DNA of 64,000 nt from contig CAMLKG010000017.1 in the NCBI GenBank assembly GCA_946480695.1, positions 1 to 64,000 of the forward strand, written 5' to 3'. The translations under genes were made by a program, and so were the position numbers. Numbering within the stretch: the stretch's first letter is position 1; each line of letters starts with the position of its first letter. The stretch comes from an uncultured Cellvibrio sp. (GTDB lineage Bacteria > Pseudomonadota > Gammaproteobacteria > Pseudomonadales > Cellvibrionaceae). The notes below the pieces were generated by a model. It searched no databases, was not told the DNA's origin, and saw nothing but the letters and a program-made list of their open reading frames with translations. Of the stretch, positions 49,517-58,843 are shown one piece after another.

Positions 49517-50707
49517 ATGTTACCTGTTGATACTGGCGTAAGAGCTCCAAACGTTCAGGATACCTATCTGGACGTTAATTCCCTTGATTCCGTCAAGGCA
49601 ATGGGCCGCGCCAAGGATCCGCAGGCATTGAAAGAAATCGCCAGAAAATTTGAAGGCATGTTTGTCCAGCAAATGTTGAAAACCATGCGTGAAGCCAATG
49701 AGGTTTTCTCCCAAGGCAATTATTTTGACAGCAGCACCACGCGCTTCCATCGCGACATGCTGGACCAGCAAATGGTATTAAACCTTACCAGTGGCCGCGG
49801 TATTGGATTGGCGGATCATTTTTACCAACAGATGATGCAATCCTACGGTGCCGGTATGAAAAAGCCGGAAGATACGCAGGGCGTGGAAGGTTCCGTGTTG
49901 GCACAAGGTTCCCTGCCCGATGCGGTGCAATACCAACAATCCGCCGCCAGGCCACCTGTTGCTCCAGCGGATAAGGATATTTACGCAAATGACCTGGAAT
50001 CATTGAACGCCTGGGTAATGGATTTTATGCGCATGAGCGATAACTCGGATGCGCTCGGTGCCGATGATGAATCCTCACGCACCACAGCGCCTTTTCCCCA
50101 CGCTTATATTCCCGGGCTCCTGGCCAAGCCGCAAATGGTTAGTGCGCGCAGCAGCCATAAAGCGAGTGTCAGCGATTCACAGGAAAATTTTGTGATGATG
50201 CTGCGACCACACGCTGAAAAAGCGGCGGCGGAATTACACATTAATCCGGATGTGCTGATCGCCCAGGTTGCGCTGGAAACCGGTTGGGGTAAACACGTTA
50301 TCCATGACCACAAAGGTGAGAACAGTTATAACCTGTTCAACATCAAGGCCAGTTCCGGTTGGCAGGGCGATAAAGTCAATGTCACTACACTGGAATATCG
50401 CGATGGTATTGCAGCGAATGAAAAGGCGGATTTCCGTAAATACACAAACTATGCGGAAAGTTTTTCAGATTACGTGAACCTGATGAAAAATAGCCCGCGC
50501 TACCAGCAAGCCCTGGATGCCGGTAAGGATTCATCAGCTTATGCGGAGGCGCTGCAATCTGCCGGTTATGCAACAGATCCGCTGTACGCCAGGAAAATTA
50601 AAAGCCTGTTGAATTCCGATTCGATTCGCTCGCTGGGTGACCTGGCGCAATCAGCGCAACATTTTCTTTCCACGGCGGCGACTGCTGGCCGGAAATTAGC
50701 GGAGTAA
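49517..50707 (+). CDS. flgJ: Flagellar rod cap/peptidoglycan hydrolase FlgJ
   Basis: FlgJ caps the rod and cuts peptidoglycan so the rod can pass. The 396-residue protein has an N-terminal rod-binding domain (IARKFEGMFVQQMLKTMREANE, about 35-105), a variable linker, and a C-terminal glucosaminidase domain (about 220-370) with VLIAQVALETGWGKHVI containing the catalytic Glu, and NSYNLFNIKASSGWQG. Its ATG directly abuts the flgI stop, so translation is probably coupled. flgK begins four bases after its stop. Confidence 0.96.
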   Translation: MLPVDTGVRAPNVQDTYLDVNSLDSVKAMGRAKDPQALKEIARKFEGMFVQQMLKTMREANEVFSQGNYFDSSTTRFHRDMLDQQMVLNLTSGRGIGLADHFYQQMMQSYGAGMKKPEDTQGVEGSVLAQGSLPDAVQYQQSAARPPVAPADKDIYANDLESLNAWVMDFMRMSDNSDALGADDESSRTTAPFPHAYIPGLLAKPQMVSARSSHKASVSDSQENFVMMLRPHAEKAAAELHINPDVLIAQVALETGWGKHVIHDHKGENSYNLFNIKASSGWQGDKVNVTTLEYRDGIAANEKADFRKYTNYAESFSDYVNLMKNSPRYQQALDAGKDSSAYAEALQSAGYATDPLYARKIKSLLNSDSIRSLGDLAQSAQHFLSTAATAGRKLAE

Positions 50708-50711
50708 TCCT

Positions 50712-53477
50712 ATGTCCGGTCTTCTCTCGAATGCGCTTTCCGGTTTGCAATCCAGCCAAAATGCGTTGCGCACGGCTGGCCACAATATTTCCAATGCCAA
50801 TACGGCGGGCTATACACGCCAGCAAGTTAACTATGCTACCCGCCCGGAACAATATATCGGTAGTGCCGGATTTATCGGCTCCGGTGTTACCACAACATCA
50901 ATCGAGCGTGTTGTTAACGAGTTTGTGACCGCCCAGTTGCGCCTGGACACCACTACGTTTAATCAACTGGATACCTTCAATAACAACATCGGCAAGATTG
51001 ACAAATTATTTTCCGATACTTCGACCGGTTTATCGGGCGCATTGCAAACATTTTTTGCCGCTATGCAGAACGGCGCAAACGATCCGGCGTCCACACCTGC
51101 GCGCCAGTTGGTTGTTACCGAAGCGGAAAGCCTGAGCGTACGTTTTAATAACCTGCACCAACGCCTTTCCGATATTGAAAAAAGCATCAACGGGGAACTT
51201 AAAGCAGTTACCTCACAAATTTCGTCACTGGCGAAGTCTGTTGCTGAACTTAACCAATCCATTGGCGAAAAAGTGGCGGCCGGTAATGGCAATATGCCTA
51301 ATGACTTGATGGATAAACGCGATGAAGCCTTGCGCCAGTTGTCAGAATTGGTTTCCATTCAAGTCGTCAAACAAGACGACGGCGATTTAAACGTTTTTAT
51401 CGGTAATGGCCAGCCATTGGTGGTGGGCGCGTCCGTCAGTACATTTAACGTAACCCACGATGGCGCAATTCAAATAACCGGTAAAAATTCCGCAGCGGAT
51501 ATTACCGCGCAAATATCCGGTGGTAAATTAGGCGGGCTTTTGGAGTTCCGCGAAAATGTTTTGCGTCCCGCACTGAATGAAATGGGCCGGATTGCATTGG
51601 CGATGGCCGATGAATTTAATACCTTCCAACGGCAAGGCATAGATTTGGATGGTGATTATGGGCAACCCATATTCGGGGATATAAATGCACCTGAGATTGC
51701 GAAAAACCGTGTTATCCATGGCGATAACAAGCCACCGTTTGATCGCAACTTGTCGGTTACTATTGAAAATATCGGTGAACTCACTATCAGCGATTATCAG
51801 TTCGATATCCTTCCGGGTTCGTCCAATTATGTTATTACCCGCCTCTCGGATAAAACTGTCGTTAACCAGGGAACCTTGAGCGGTGCCTATCCGACTACCA
51901 TTTCATTTGATGGTATCAGCCTGAATTTAAATGGCGGTTCATTCCAGGGCGGCGATACGTTTATATTGCAACCCACCAAAAATGGCGCGCGCGATATTCA
52001 CGCGGAAATAAAACGCCCGGAAGATTTAGCGTTTGCCTCGCCCATACGCACGGCTTCCAGTACCAGTAATTCCGGCAGCGGTTTGGTAAGCGCGGGAGAG
52101 GTGTTGGGTTTGGTGGATGCTAACGGCAACCGTTTGCCCGCTTTTGCCAACCCTGGCCAATTAACCCCACCGCTTTTGATTCGCTTCACTTCGGAAACAA
52201 CCTACGAGGTGCTCGACAATACCGATCCCGGCAACCCGAAACCGCTGGTTCCGGCCATGCGCGAACAAATTTTTATTCCGGGTTCCAGCAATAATATTTT
52301 CACTTCCGATGTGGGTGAAACCATTGTGATAGGAAAGGGCGATCGAATCGGTTTACCGGAAGGGCGCTCACCCCAAACTGTCATGTCGTTGACAGATCCG
52401 TTGGCCAGGAATGGTTATCTGGCCGAGCAACTGCGGTTTACGATTACAGACCCGGAAACCGGTTCGCAAAGTATTAAAACAATTACCACCGTTCCCGGTG
52501 CCTCTGCATTGGAAACAGCTGCGCAAATTAGCGCAATTGCGGGAGTATCCGCGCGCGCATCGACCACTGCCAACATTACCAATTTGAACCTTGCTGCGGC
52601 GGACCTGGCACCACCGACCCAGTTGTACATCAACGGAAAACCCCTCATCCAATACGATACGGCCGGAACGGCTTTCCATTCGGCGGTACCGGATTTCAGC
52701 ATGCAGGGTGAAGCCGCGTTTAACGATTACCTGGCGGCGCAAATTAACGCAAACCCCGATTTAAAAACCTTGGGGATTCGCGCGCAAAGCAGCACCAACC
52801 CGAACACCGGAGCGCCGGAATTAAGGTTGGTTGCGTCTTCCGGTGTGGACCTGGATATTCGCTTGCAGGCATCGTCCGCAAGCGGTATGGATGTCAATGA
52901 TGCGAACGGAAATCCCAATGTGCGGCTGGTGGGCGCGGATACGGGCGCCGGTGAATTGCAAGGCATAGTCGTGGGTGGAAAAGTTGATATTACAATGGCC
53001 AGCGGCATTAGCCTTTCCACCGCGCCAACCAATAGCCCCCTGTTTGGTAACAGTTCCGCGGCAGGTTTTGCGGCCTCGTCATATACAGGTTTCCAGGTGG
53101 CGATTAGCGGTCAGCCAAAAGCGGGGGACACTTTCACTATCGGTTTTAATACTAACGGGAAAAATGACAACCGTAATGCCCTGGCAATGGTTGCGCTTGA
53201 GTCAAAAAAATTAATGCAAGACGGCACCCTGACGCTGGATGATGGTTATGGAAAACTGGTTGAGGAAGTAGGGACCAGGAGTAGCCTGTCAAAAATAAAT
53301 ACCGAAGCCAGTAAAAGTTTGCTGGAGCAATCCCAAAACATGCGCGACAGCATTTCCGGCGTAAACCTGGATGAAGAGGCGGGTGACCTGATTAAATTCC
53401 AGCAACTTTATCAAGCCAATGCGCAGGTGATTTCCGTTGCGCGTGAACTCTTTGATACCTTGTTAAGTTCGCTCTAG
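50712..53477 (+). CDS. flgK: Hook-associated protein 1 FlgK, enlarged (921 aa)
   Basis: FlgK is the first hook-filament junction protein. The ends are canonical: SNALSGLQSSQNALRTAGHNISNANTAGYTRQQV at the N-terminus and SGVNLDEEAGDLIKFQQLYQANAQVISVARELFDTLL at the C-terminus. At 921 residues it is well above the usual 550-680. The added region (about 350-800) carries beta-rich, Flagellin_IN-like units, including LYINGKPLIQYD ... LGIRAQSSTN ... LVASSGVDLDIRLQAS, and VGGKVDITMASG then APTNSPLFG, which resembles part of FlgE. FlgN encoded upstream is its likely chaperone. Confidence 0.96.
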   Translation: MSGLLSNALSGLQSSQNALRTAGHNISNANTAGYTRQQVNYATRPEQYIGSAGFIGSGVTTTSIERVVNEFVTAQLRLDTTTFNQLDTFNNNIGKIDKLFSDTSTGLSGALQTFFAAMQNGANDPASTPARQLVVTEAESLSVRFNNLHQRLSDIEKSINGELKAVTSQISSLAKSVAELNQSIGEKVAAGNGNMPNDLMDKRDEALRQLSELVSIQVVKQDDGDLNVFIGNGQPLVVGASVSTFNVTHDGAIQITGKNSAADITAQISGGKLGGLLEFRENVLRPALNEMGRIALAMADEFNTFQRQGIDLDGDYGQPIFGDINAPEIAKNRVIHGDNKPPFDRNLSVTIENIGELTISDYQFDILPGSSNYVITRLSDKTVVNQGTLSGAYPTTISFDGISLNLNGGSFQGGDTFILQPTKNGARDIHAEIKRPEDLAFASPIRTASSTSNSGSGLVSAGEVLGLVDANGNRLPAFANPGQLTPPLLIRFTSETTYEVLDNTDPGNPKPLVPAMREQIFIPGSSNNIFTSDVGETIVIGKGDRIGLPEGRSPQTVMSLTDPLARNGYLAEQLRFTITDPETGSQSIKTITTVPGASALETAAQISAIAGVSARASTTANITNLNLAAADLAPPTQLYINGKPLIQYDTAGTAFHSAVPDFSMQGEAAFNDYLAAQINANPDLKTLGIRAQSSTNPNTGAPELRLVASSGVDLDIRLQASSASGMDVNDANGNPNVRLVGADTGAGELQGIVVGGKVDITMASGISLSTAPTNSPLFGNSSAAGFAASSYTGFQVAISGQPKAGDTFTIGFNTNGKNDNRNALAMVALESKKLMQDGTLTLDDGYGKLVEEVGTRSSLSKINTEASKSLLEQSQNMRDSISGVNLDEEAGDLIKFQQLYQANAQVISVARELFDTLLSSL

Positions 53478-53500
53478 GAAATTCCGTAAATTCTTTCAGT

Positions 53501-53517
53501 TTGGATCAATTTGTGCA
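53501..53517 (+). promoter_or_regulatory. Possible sigma-54 promoter before flgL
   Basis: TTGGATC and GTGCA place GG (53503-53504) and GC (53515-53516) 10 bases apart in the 106-base flgK-flgL gap. The match is weaker than at flgB, flgF and the second flagellin, so this is tentative. Confidence 0.35.
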
Positions 53518-53583
53518 TTGTTAATACCATGAGCCTGGCAGGGGCAATTTTTTGCCGCCCTTGCCGCATTCAGGAGAACTGGC

Positions 53584-55482
53584 ATGCGCATATCCACCTC
53601 GCAAATTTATAGTATCGCTACCCTGGGCATGACCCAGGCGCAATCGGCTATTTCCAAGACCCAGGAGCAAATGTCTACCGGCAAGAAAGTATTATCCCCC
53701 GCGGATGATCCCGTTGCCGCAACCGCGATTTTGCGCCTTAACCAGGAACTCGCGCGTACCGAGCAATATGGAAAAAATATCAATATTGCCGAAACCAGTT
53801 TGAACCTTGAAGAATCCACATTGCAAACGATTGTGGACCTGGTGCAGCGTATGCGTGAACTTGCGGTCTCTGCCGGTAACACAGCGGTACTCACGTCGGC
53901 TGACTACAAAGCGCTGGCGGCGGAAGTGGATACCCGCATGGCCGAATTAATGAATTTGCAGAATACCCGCAATGCGTCTGGCCAATATATTTTTGCCGGT
54001 TACCAGGGGGATACCAAACCCTTTGCCAGCAATGTGGGCGGAAATTATTCCTATCTGGGTGATGAAGGCCAGCTCCGCTTGCAGGCATCGACTTCTGTCA
54101 GTGTTGCGGTGAGTGATTCAGGCAAAAAATTATTTGTCGATATTCCCAGCGGACACAATACGTTTAACACCTCGGCCAGTGCGGGCAACAAATCGGCGCC
54201 GCCCGCCGTTATTTCCGTGGGCGAAGTTATTAACCAGGAAGAGTTTGACAAGCTTTATCCCAACGATTTGCAAATTACGTTCAGTAAAAGTGGCTCGGCG
54301 GTGAATTTTACTGTGACCGAAAAAGCGAGCGGAAAAGTTCTGCTGCCAACGCAGTTGTATGTGCCGGGCGCTAACATCGAAGTGGCCGGCGCAAGATTTA
54401 AAATTATCGGTGATCCCTATCCGGGTGAGCCCGCAATCCCCGCGAGTATTCCGTTCGCCGCGGCACCGGCGGTACCGCTGAATGCCGGTGACCAATTGGG
54501 TATCCGGGTTGGCGGTAAAACTGAATACTTCACTATGTCGGGCCCCGTAAACACCACCGCAGACCTGGTTGCAGAGCTCAATATCGGCGCGGCCGTTCCA
54601 CCCGCATTACCCACAGGGAATGCGGCAAAGCTTGCCGCCCTTGGTATCACCGTTGATGCGACCGGCATTGCAAGTCCGAGCGGACTCAACATTGAAGTTG
54701 TAAACGGCATTAGCGGCACAGGCCCAACCGCTACGGCAATAATGGGTAGCGATGGTACGCGCTCGGTGAATTTGCCGTTTACGTTTACGCCAACAGACTT
54801 TTCTTCCAATCCCACAACCTTCCAATTGGAAGTGGATGGAAAGGTAGAATCGTTTACGTTTAATCAAAACATTACCGGTGTTGCCCCTGACACACTGGCC
54901 AATATTTTTAACAGCCCTGAAAACCTGCCGAAGCTTGCGCGTTTGGGTTTAACCGTAACCGACCAGGGAATTATCTCCAATACCAATGCCAGGGTTACGA
55001 TTAAAGGCGGCAATACCGCATTGGATACCCTAACGGGATTAAGCACCCGCGGTGCGGGCACATCCTCGACACGCGGTGCGTTAGTTGCACCGGGCGATAG
55101 TTTTTTTGCTGAATCGACTGATAAACAAGGTTTGCTCACTACGCTTTCGCGGTTCAGCGAGGCGATGAAAGCGGTAGAGGACAATCCGCAGAGCAAAGAG
55201 GAATTGGCAAAGATTGTGGCTAAAACCTTAACGAACCTCAGTAATGTCGTTACTAATTTAACCTCTGTCCAAGGGGAAGTGGGTTCGCGTCTGAATACAT
55301 TGGAAAGTACCAAGGAGTTGAACCTCGATATTACGCTTTCAACCAAGACAACGCTTTCGGGATTGCAGGATCTGGATTACGCGGACGCTTCGATAAAATT
55401 ATCCATGCAATCATTGGTGTTAAGTGCCTCACAACAAAGTTTTGCAAAAGTGAGTCAATTAACATTATTTACCTATCTTTAA
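53584..55482 (+). CDS. flgL: Hook-associated protein 3 FlgL, enlarged with internal repeat (632 aa)
   Basis: FlgL is the second junction protein beneath the filament. The N-terminus (MRISTSQIYSIATLGMTQAQ, SAISKTQEQMSTGKKVLSPADDPVAA) and the C-terminus (LQDLDYADASIKLSMQSLVLSASQQSFAKVSQLTLFTYL) are canonical, but the length is far above the usual 300-400. The extra central region includes two tandem related units, about residues 302-375 and 412-485, each with a VxGKxExFT pattern followed by KLAxLGxTV and GIxS. An AGGAG site precedes the ATG. A gap of 106 bases separates it from flgK, and a weak sigma-54 site lies in that gap. Confidence 0.95.
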   Translation: MRISTSQIYSIATLGMTQAQSAISKTQEQMSTGKKVLSPADDPVAATAILRLNQELARTEQYGKNINIAETSLNLEESTLQTIVDLVQRMRELAVSAGNTAVLTSADYKALAAEVDTRMAELMNLQNTRNASGQYIFAGYQGDTKPFASNVGGNYSYLGDEGQLRLQASTSVSVAVSDSGKKLFVDIPSGHNTFNTSASAGNKSAPPAVISVGEVINQEEFDKLYPNDLQITFSKSGSAVNFTVTEKASGKVLLPTQLYVPGANIEVAGARFKIIGDPYPGEPAIPASIPFAAAPAVPLNAGDQLGIRVGGKTEYFTMSGPVNTTADLVAELNIGAAVPPALPTGNAAKLAALGITVDATGIASPSGLNIEVVNGISGTGPTATAIMGSDGTRSVNLPFTFTPTDFSSNPTTFQLEVDGKVESFTFNQNITGVAPDTLANIFNSPENLPKLARLGLTVTDQGIISNTNARVTIKGGNTALDTLTGLSTRGAGTSSTRGALVAPGDSFFAESTDKQGLLTTLSRFSEAMKAVEDNPQSKEELAKIVAKTLTNLSNVVTNLTSVQGEVGSRLNTLESTKELNLDITLSTKTTLSGLQDLDYADASIKLSMQSLVLSASQQSFAKVSQLTLFTYL

Positions 55483-55661
55483 TTAGCGTTAAATGATCTG
55501 GATGAATTATGCTGGTCCGGCAAATTGCCGCGCCCGCATTTTTTTCTTTTGCTACCTTGGGGAAGTGCCCTCCAACAGGCGGGGCGACATTTTGTAACCT
55601 TGCCAGTCACTGTATATATAGCGCGGCATCGTTGAGTTGAAAAAAGTTGAAGAGTATATCT

Positions 55662-55988
55662 ATGGACACCAATCCGCTGTTAGACCCATTGGTTCGCGCC
55701 CTAAGCCAGTCCCAGGCGTTGTTATCGCTTGCCCAGGCGGGTGATTGGGATTCGTTTGAGACGCTCGTGCAACAACGTCAACAGGGGCTGCTATCGATTC
55801 ATGATGCAGACTACCTGGAATCCCTCGCCAGCGCAGACCTGGAAATGCAGGCCGCAAGTTTGATCCGGGAAATCCAGGGAATAAACAAGCAATTAACTAA
55901 CCTGGCAGAGATAGACCGCAATAATCGGGCGACGGAATTACGTCAGGCGGCTATCGCAAATAAGGCCCTCGATGCCTATGGACGTTAA
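55662..55988 (+). CDS. FliT-like flagellar chaperone candidate
   Basis: A 108-residue helical protein (ATG at 55662; a TTG at 55647 would add five residues). It has the pattern of short flagellar chaperones: ALSQSQALLSLAQAGDWDSFETLVQQRQQGLLSIHD, with Trp-Asp followed by a Q/R-rich helix, and a final helix ending NKALDAYGR. In related species FliT binds FliD and lies downstream of fliS. Here it sits between flgL and the first flagellin, an unusual place. The assignment is from helix pattern and context only. Confidence 0.55.
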   Translation: MDTNPLLDPLVRALSQSQALLSLAQAGDWDSFETLVQQRQQGLLSIHDADYLESLASADLEMQAASLIREIQGINKQLTNLAEIDRNNRATELRQAAIANKALDAYGR

Positions 55989-56077
55989 TTTGACAAAAGG
56001 TCGCAGCGTTATAACTAATTGAAATCATTTTTATTAATTTCCGCCCCAAATAATTGGTTTCCGCAATAAAAATTTTC

Positions 56078-56104
56078 TAAAGCTCCTCCCGGATGTGTCG
56101 ATAA
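56078..56104 (+). promoter_or_regulatory. Sigma-28 promoter of the first flagellin gene
   Basis: TAAAGCTC (56078-56085), exactly 11 bases, then GTCGATAA (56097-56104). It fits the FliA consensus with one mismatch in the -10 and lies about 112 bases before the flagellin start. Confidence 0.85.
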
Positions 56105-56215
56105 CCTTGTTAGAAGTGCTGATTAAGATGTTGTGCTCAGACTTCAGCAACCGACATATAGCAGCAAGGCATCTCATCCAGCCACTGCATAAATATTAAA
56201 ATCCAGGAGATCATC

Positions 56216-57937
56216 ATGGCTTTAGTAATTAACAGCAATATCGCCTCCATCAATGCGCAACGTCAATTGATGAACTCAGGCAATGCACTGGATCGTGCTA
56301 CCGAACGTTTGTCCTCAGGTAACCGCATTAACTCCGCAAAAGACGACGCTGCTGGCCTGGCAATTGGTAACCGCATGACTTCCCAGGTTCGCGGTCTTGA
56401 CCAGGCTATCCGTAACGCGAACGACGGCGTATCGCTGATTCAAACCGCGGAAGGTGCGCTGCAAGAATCAACCAATATCCTGCAACGTATGCGTGAACTG
56501 TCTGTACAGTCTGCGAACGGTATCTACAACACCGCTGACCGCAATACCTTGAACGCTGAAGTTCAACAATTGAAATCAGAATTGGATCGTATCGCAGAGA
56601 CCACTTCATTCAACGGTCGCGCATTGCTGGATGGCACCTTGGGTAAAACCGATTTGCAAATCGGTTCTCAAGCTAACCAAACATTAAGTGTCAATATCGG
56701 CAAATTCGATACCGGCGCCCTGGGTGGCAGCAGTGGTGACCTGGTTGGTTCAAGCACAACCCTGGCCGCGTTGCAGGCGTTAACCGCCGGTGACCTGGAA
56801 ATCAATGACAAGCAAGCAACTGTGTTGACCGCAACCAATGCCGGCACTATTAACGATGCTCTTGAAACCTTGAATGGTGACTTTAATGCCGTTGGTGTCA
56901 ATGTAAGCGCCGTATCTGAATTGAAAGTGGGTTCAACCGGTTCAGGCCAACTGATTGCGGGTACCGATGTACTGACCATTACCGTTACCGATGGCGATGG
57001 ACAGGCGCAAGCGATCAAAGTAACCGGCACTAACAATATGGAAGAAGTGGTTGCCAAGATTAACGAAGCTGCCGGTGGCATCGTCCAGGCTTCTTTGAGT
57101 GATGAAGGCAAACTGGTACTTACCGCGGAAAACTCCGAGTCTATCGCGTTGACAGGAACCGGTGACGCCATCGCTAACGTGGGCGCAACAGGCACCGTTT
57201 CCGCTGACTTCTCCCTGGTGCTGAATAAAGCGCCTGGCAATACCACCGGCATTAAAGTGGAAACCGGTACGCCTGCTGACTTGATTACCGCTGGTTTCAA
57301 CGCTACCCAAACTGACGGCTCCATCCAGGGGTCAACTGTGGCGGTCCAGGCGTTGAACGCAGGTGATTTGGTTATCAACGGTGTAGAAATCGGTACTATC
57401 GCTGCCGGTGCTGACGCTGCTGGCCAAGCGGCAAATGTAGTGGAAGCGATTAACAAGAAATCCGCTGAAACCGGTGTGGTAGCTTATATTGGTGGTACTA
57501 ACGCCATCAGCCTGAAGTCTACCAATGGTGAAGAGATTTCAGTGAAATACGGTGAAAACGCAACAGCGGCCAACGTGACCAGTGCTACCGGTTTGCTGGA
57601 GCGCAATGCGACTGAAGGCGTGGGTTCAGTTTCCAGTATTGATATCTCTACTGCTGCCGGTGCGCAAAAAGCCATTGGTATCATTGATAAAGCCATTGAC
57701 CAAGTAAGTAGTACCCGTGCGGAATTGGGTGCTGTTAACAACCGCCTGGATTTCACCGTATCTAACCTGGCGAATATCTCTGAGAAAACATCTGCTGCAC
57801 GTTCACGTATCAACGACGCTGACTTTGCCGCGGAAACTGCTGCTCTGAGCCGTTCACAAGTATTGCAACAAGCGGCGACTGCGATGTTGGCCCAGTCCAA
57901 TGCTCGTCCACAACAAGTATTGTCTCTGTTGAGATAA
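56216..57937 (+). CDS. fliC: Flagellin 1, enlarged (573 aa)
   Basis: This is the main filament subunit candidate. N-terminal D0/D1 is classical ([35 protein letters not shown], then [21 protein letters not shown]), and the C-terminus ends with [22 protein letters not shown]. The central 170-470 region is Ala/Gly/Thr/Asn-rich, with two Flagellin_IN-like units ([23 protein letters not shown] and [13 protein letters not shown] ... [19 protein letters not shown]). A sigma-28 promoter drives it. A second flagellin gene follows after flaG. The symbol fliC is positional. Confidence 0.96.
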   Translation: MALVINSNIASINAQRQLMNSGNALDRATERLSSGNRINSAKDDAAGLAIGNRMTSQVRGLDQAIRNANDGVSLIQTAEGALQESTNILQRMRELSVQSANGIYNTADRNTLNAEVQQLKSELDRIAETTSFNGRALLDGTLGKTDLQIGSQANQTLSVNIGKFDTGALGGSSGDLVGSSTTLAALQALTAGDLEINDKQATVLTATNAGTINDALETLNGDFNAVGVNVSAVSELKVGSTGSGQLIAGTDVLTITVTDGDGQAQAIKVTGTNNMEEVVAKINEAAGGIVQASLSDEGKLVLTAENSESIALTGTGDAIANVGATGTVSADFSLVLNKAPGNTTGIKVETGTPADLITAGFNATQTDGSIQGSTVAVQALNAGDLVINGVEIGTIAAGADAAGQAANVVEAINKKSAETGVVAYIGGTNAISLKSTNGEEISVKYGENATAANVTSATGLLERNATEGVGSVSSIDISTAAGAQKAIGIIDKAIDQVSSTRAELGAVNNRLDFTVSNLANISEKTSAARSRINDADFAAETAALSRSQVLQQAATAMLAQSNARPQQVLSLLR

Positions 57938-57948
57938 TTGACTGACTC

Positions 57949-57988
57949 CCTCCGGGTGAGCTGATTTCAGTTAGCCCGGAGGAATTTT
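57949..57988 (+). terminator. Hairpin after flagellin 1 (attenuator or terminator)
   Basis: CCTCCGGG (57949-57956) pairs perfectly with CCCGGAGG (57975-57982), and partial pairing extends into the loop; a short AATTTT tail follows. It lies between flagellin 1 and flaG and may let only part of the transcripts continue into flaG. Confidence 0.6.
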
Positions 57989-58003
57989 AGTGAGGAGCAG
58001 CTT

Positions 58004-58393
58004 ATGAATGACATCACTAAAGTTGCATCGAATCCGGTTCCGGCGAAAGCTGTGCCGGTTTCGTTGTTGCCTGGTCCTAAACAAGGTCAAAAAACCGGCA
58101 ATGATTTGCCGCCTGCCGCTGAAGCGGCAAGATCTTTACCCCGGGACCCTGTCAATTCACAGGCAGTGCAGGAGCGGGTTCAGGCTGCAGTGGCGCAGAT
58201 GAATGAATATATCCAGTCAACCCAACGTGATTTAAATTTCACTTATGATCCCGAATCGGGTGAGACAGTGGTGAAAGTCCTGGATCGCGCAACGCAAGAA
58301 GTTATTCGTCAAATTCCGGATGAAATTTTTTTGCGCCTGGCCCAACATCTCGATCCGGATGAGCCTGGGCAGTTATTTAACGTGCAAGCGTAA
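58004..58393 (+). CDS. flaG: Flagellar protein FlaG
   Basis: A 129-residue small cytoplasmic or secreted protein that in several species affects filament length. It shows a disordered N-terminal part (PVPAKAVPVSLLPGPK) and the FlaG C-terminal domain: MNEYIQSTQRDLNFTYDPESGETVVKVLDRATQEVIRQIPDEIFLRLAQHL. A GAGGAG site precedes the ATG. It usually follows fliC; here it lies between two flagellin genes, after an RNA hairpin. A strong terminator closes it. Confidence 0.93.
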   Translation: MNDITKVASNPVPAKAVPVSLLPGPKQGQKTGNDLPPAAEAARSLPRDPVNSQAVQERVQAAVAQMNEYIQSTQRDLNFTYDPESGETVVKVLDRATQEVIRQIPDEIFLRLAQHLDPDEPGQLFNVQA

Positions 58394-58454
58394 AAGCCTG
58401 TAAAAACAGTGGTTTACCAGGGTTTATCGGTTAGCGTTATTTATGTCATTGGAA

Positions 58455-58487
58455 AAGAGAGCCGCGCAATCGGCTCTCTTTTTTTTT
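58455..58487 (+). terminator. Rho-independent terminator after flaG
   Basis: AAGAGAGCCG (58455-58464) pairs perfectly with CGGCTCTCTT (58471-58480) across a 6-base loop, followed by nine T. It isolates the second flagellin gene as its own unit. Confidence 0.92.
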
Positions 58488-58626
58488 ATATTTTTTGATT
58501 GGGGTTTGTGTGTAATCGGCAATAAAATTTATTTGTTTTTAGTGAATGTTTTTTGTTTTCCTGCGGTGGTTTTTCGAGCCCGGATTCTTCCCTCATCCAT
58601 CCCTATCAAAGATCTCCTGAAATTTC

Positions 58627-58645
58627 TTGGCACAGTCTGTGCAAA
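58627..58645 (+). promoter_or_regulatory. Sigma-54 promoter of the second flagellin gene
   Basis: TTGGCAC (58627-58633) and GTGCA (58639-58643) put GG and GC exactly 10 bases apart. It lies about 200 bases before the start codon, implying a long leader. This contrasts with the sigma-28 promoter of flagellin 1. Confidence 0.8.
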
Positions 58646-58761
58646 AGTCGGCTTAGGCGACCCGTATAGAAATCCTGTTTGTCGCAACCTGTCCGGTTGA
58701 AGAATGGGTAGCGAATTTCTTACAAGTCTTGCCACGAAGTTCTGACGGTCCACGCACGTTG

Positions 58762-58793
58762 ATTAGTCGATGGCGATGAACTTCATTAGTCGA
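58762..58793 (+). repeat. Direct repeat in the leader of flagellin 2
   Basis: ATTAGTCGA occurs at 58762-58770 and again at 58785-58793, 23 bases apart. It lies in the transcribed leader downstream of the sigma-54 promoter. It could be a tandem regulator site or chance; no further copies are seen nearby. Confidence 0.35.
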
Positions 58794-58843
58794 CTTGTCA
58801 CAGCATTGACACTGTGAACAGGAACAATCATTAGGAGATTATT

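Noticed and set aside
53540..53575. GGGGCAATTTTTTGCC before flgL as a promoter element
   Set aside because: GG and GC spacing is too long for sigma-54, and there is no TAAA 11 bases upstream of GCCG for sigma-28. It is at most a small hairpin.
56668..57456. Long open frame antisense to flagellin 1 (262 codons) and similar frames antisense to flagellin 2 (59644-60231) and flgE
   Set aside because: They mirror Ala/Thr/Gly-rich coding sequence with few stop codons on the opposite strand. They have no ribosome site, no domain and no natural amino-acid composition.
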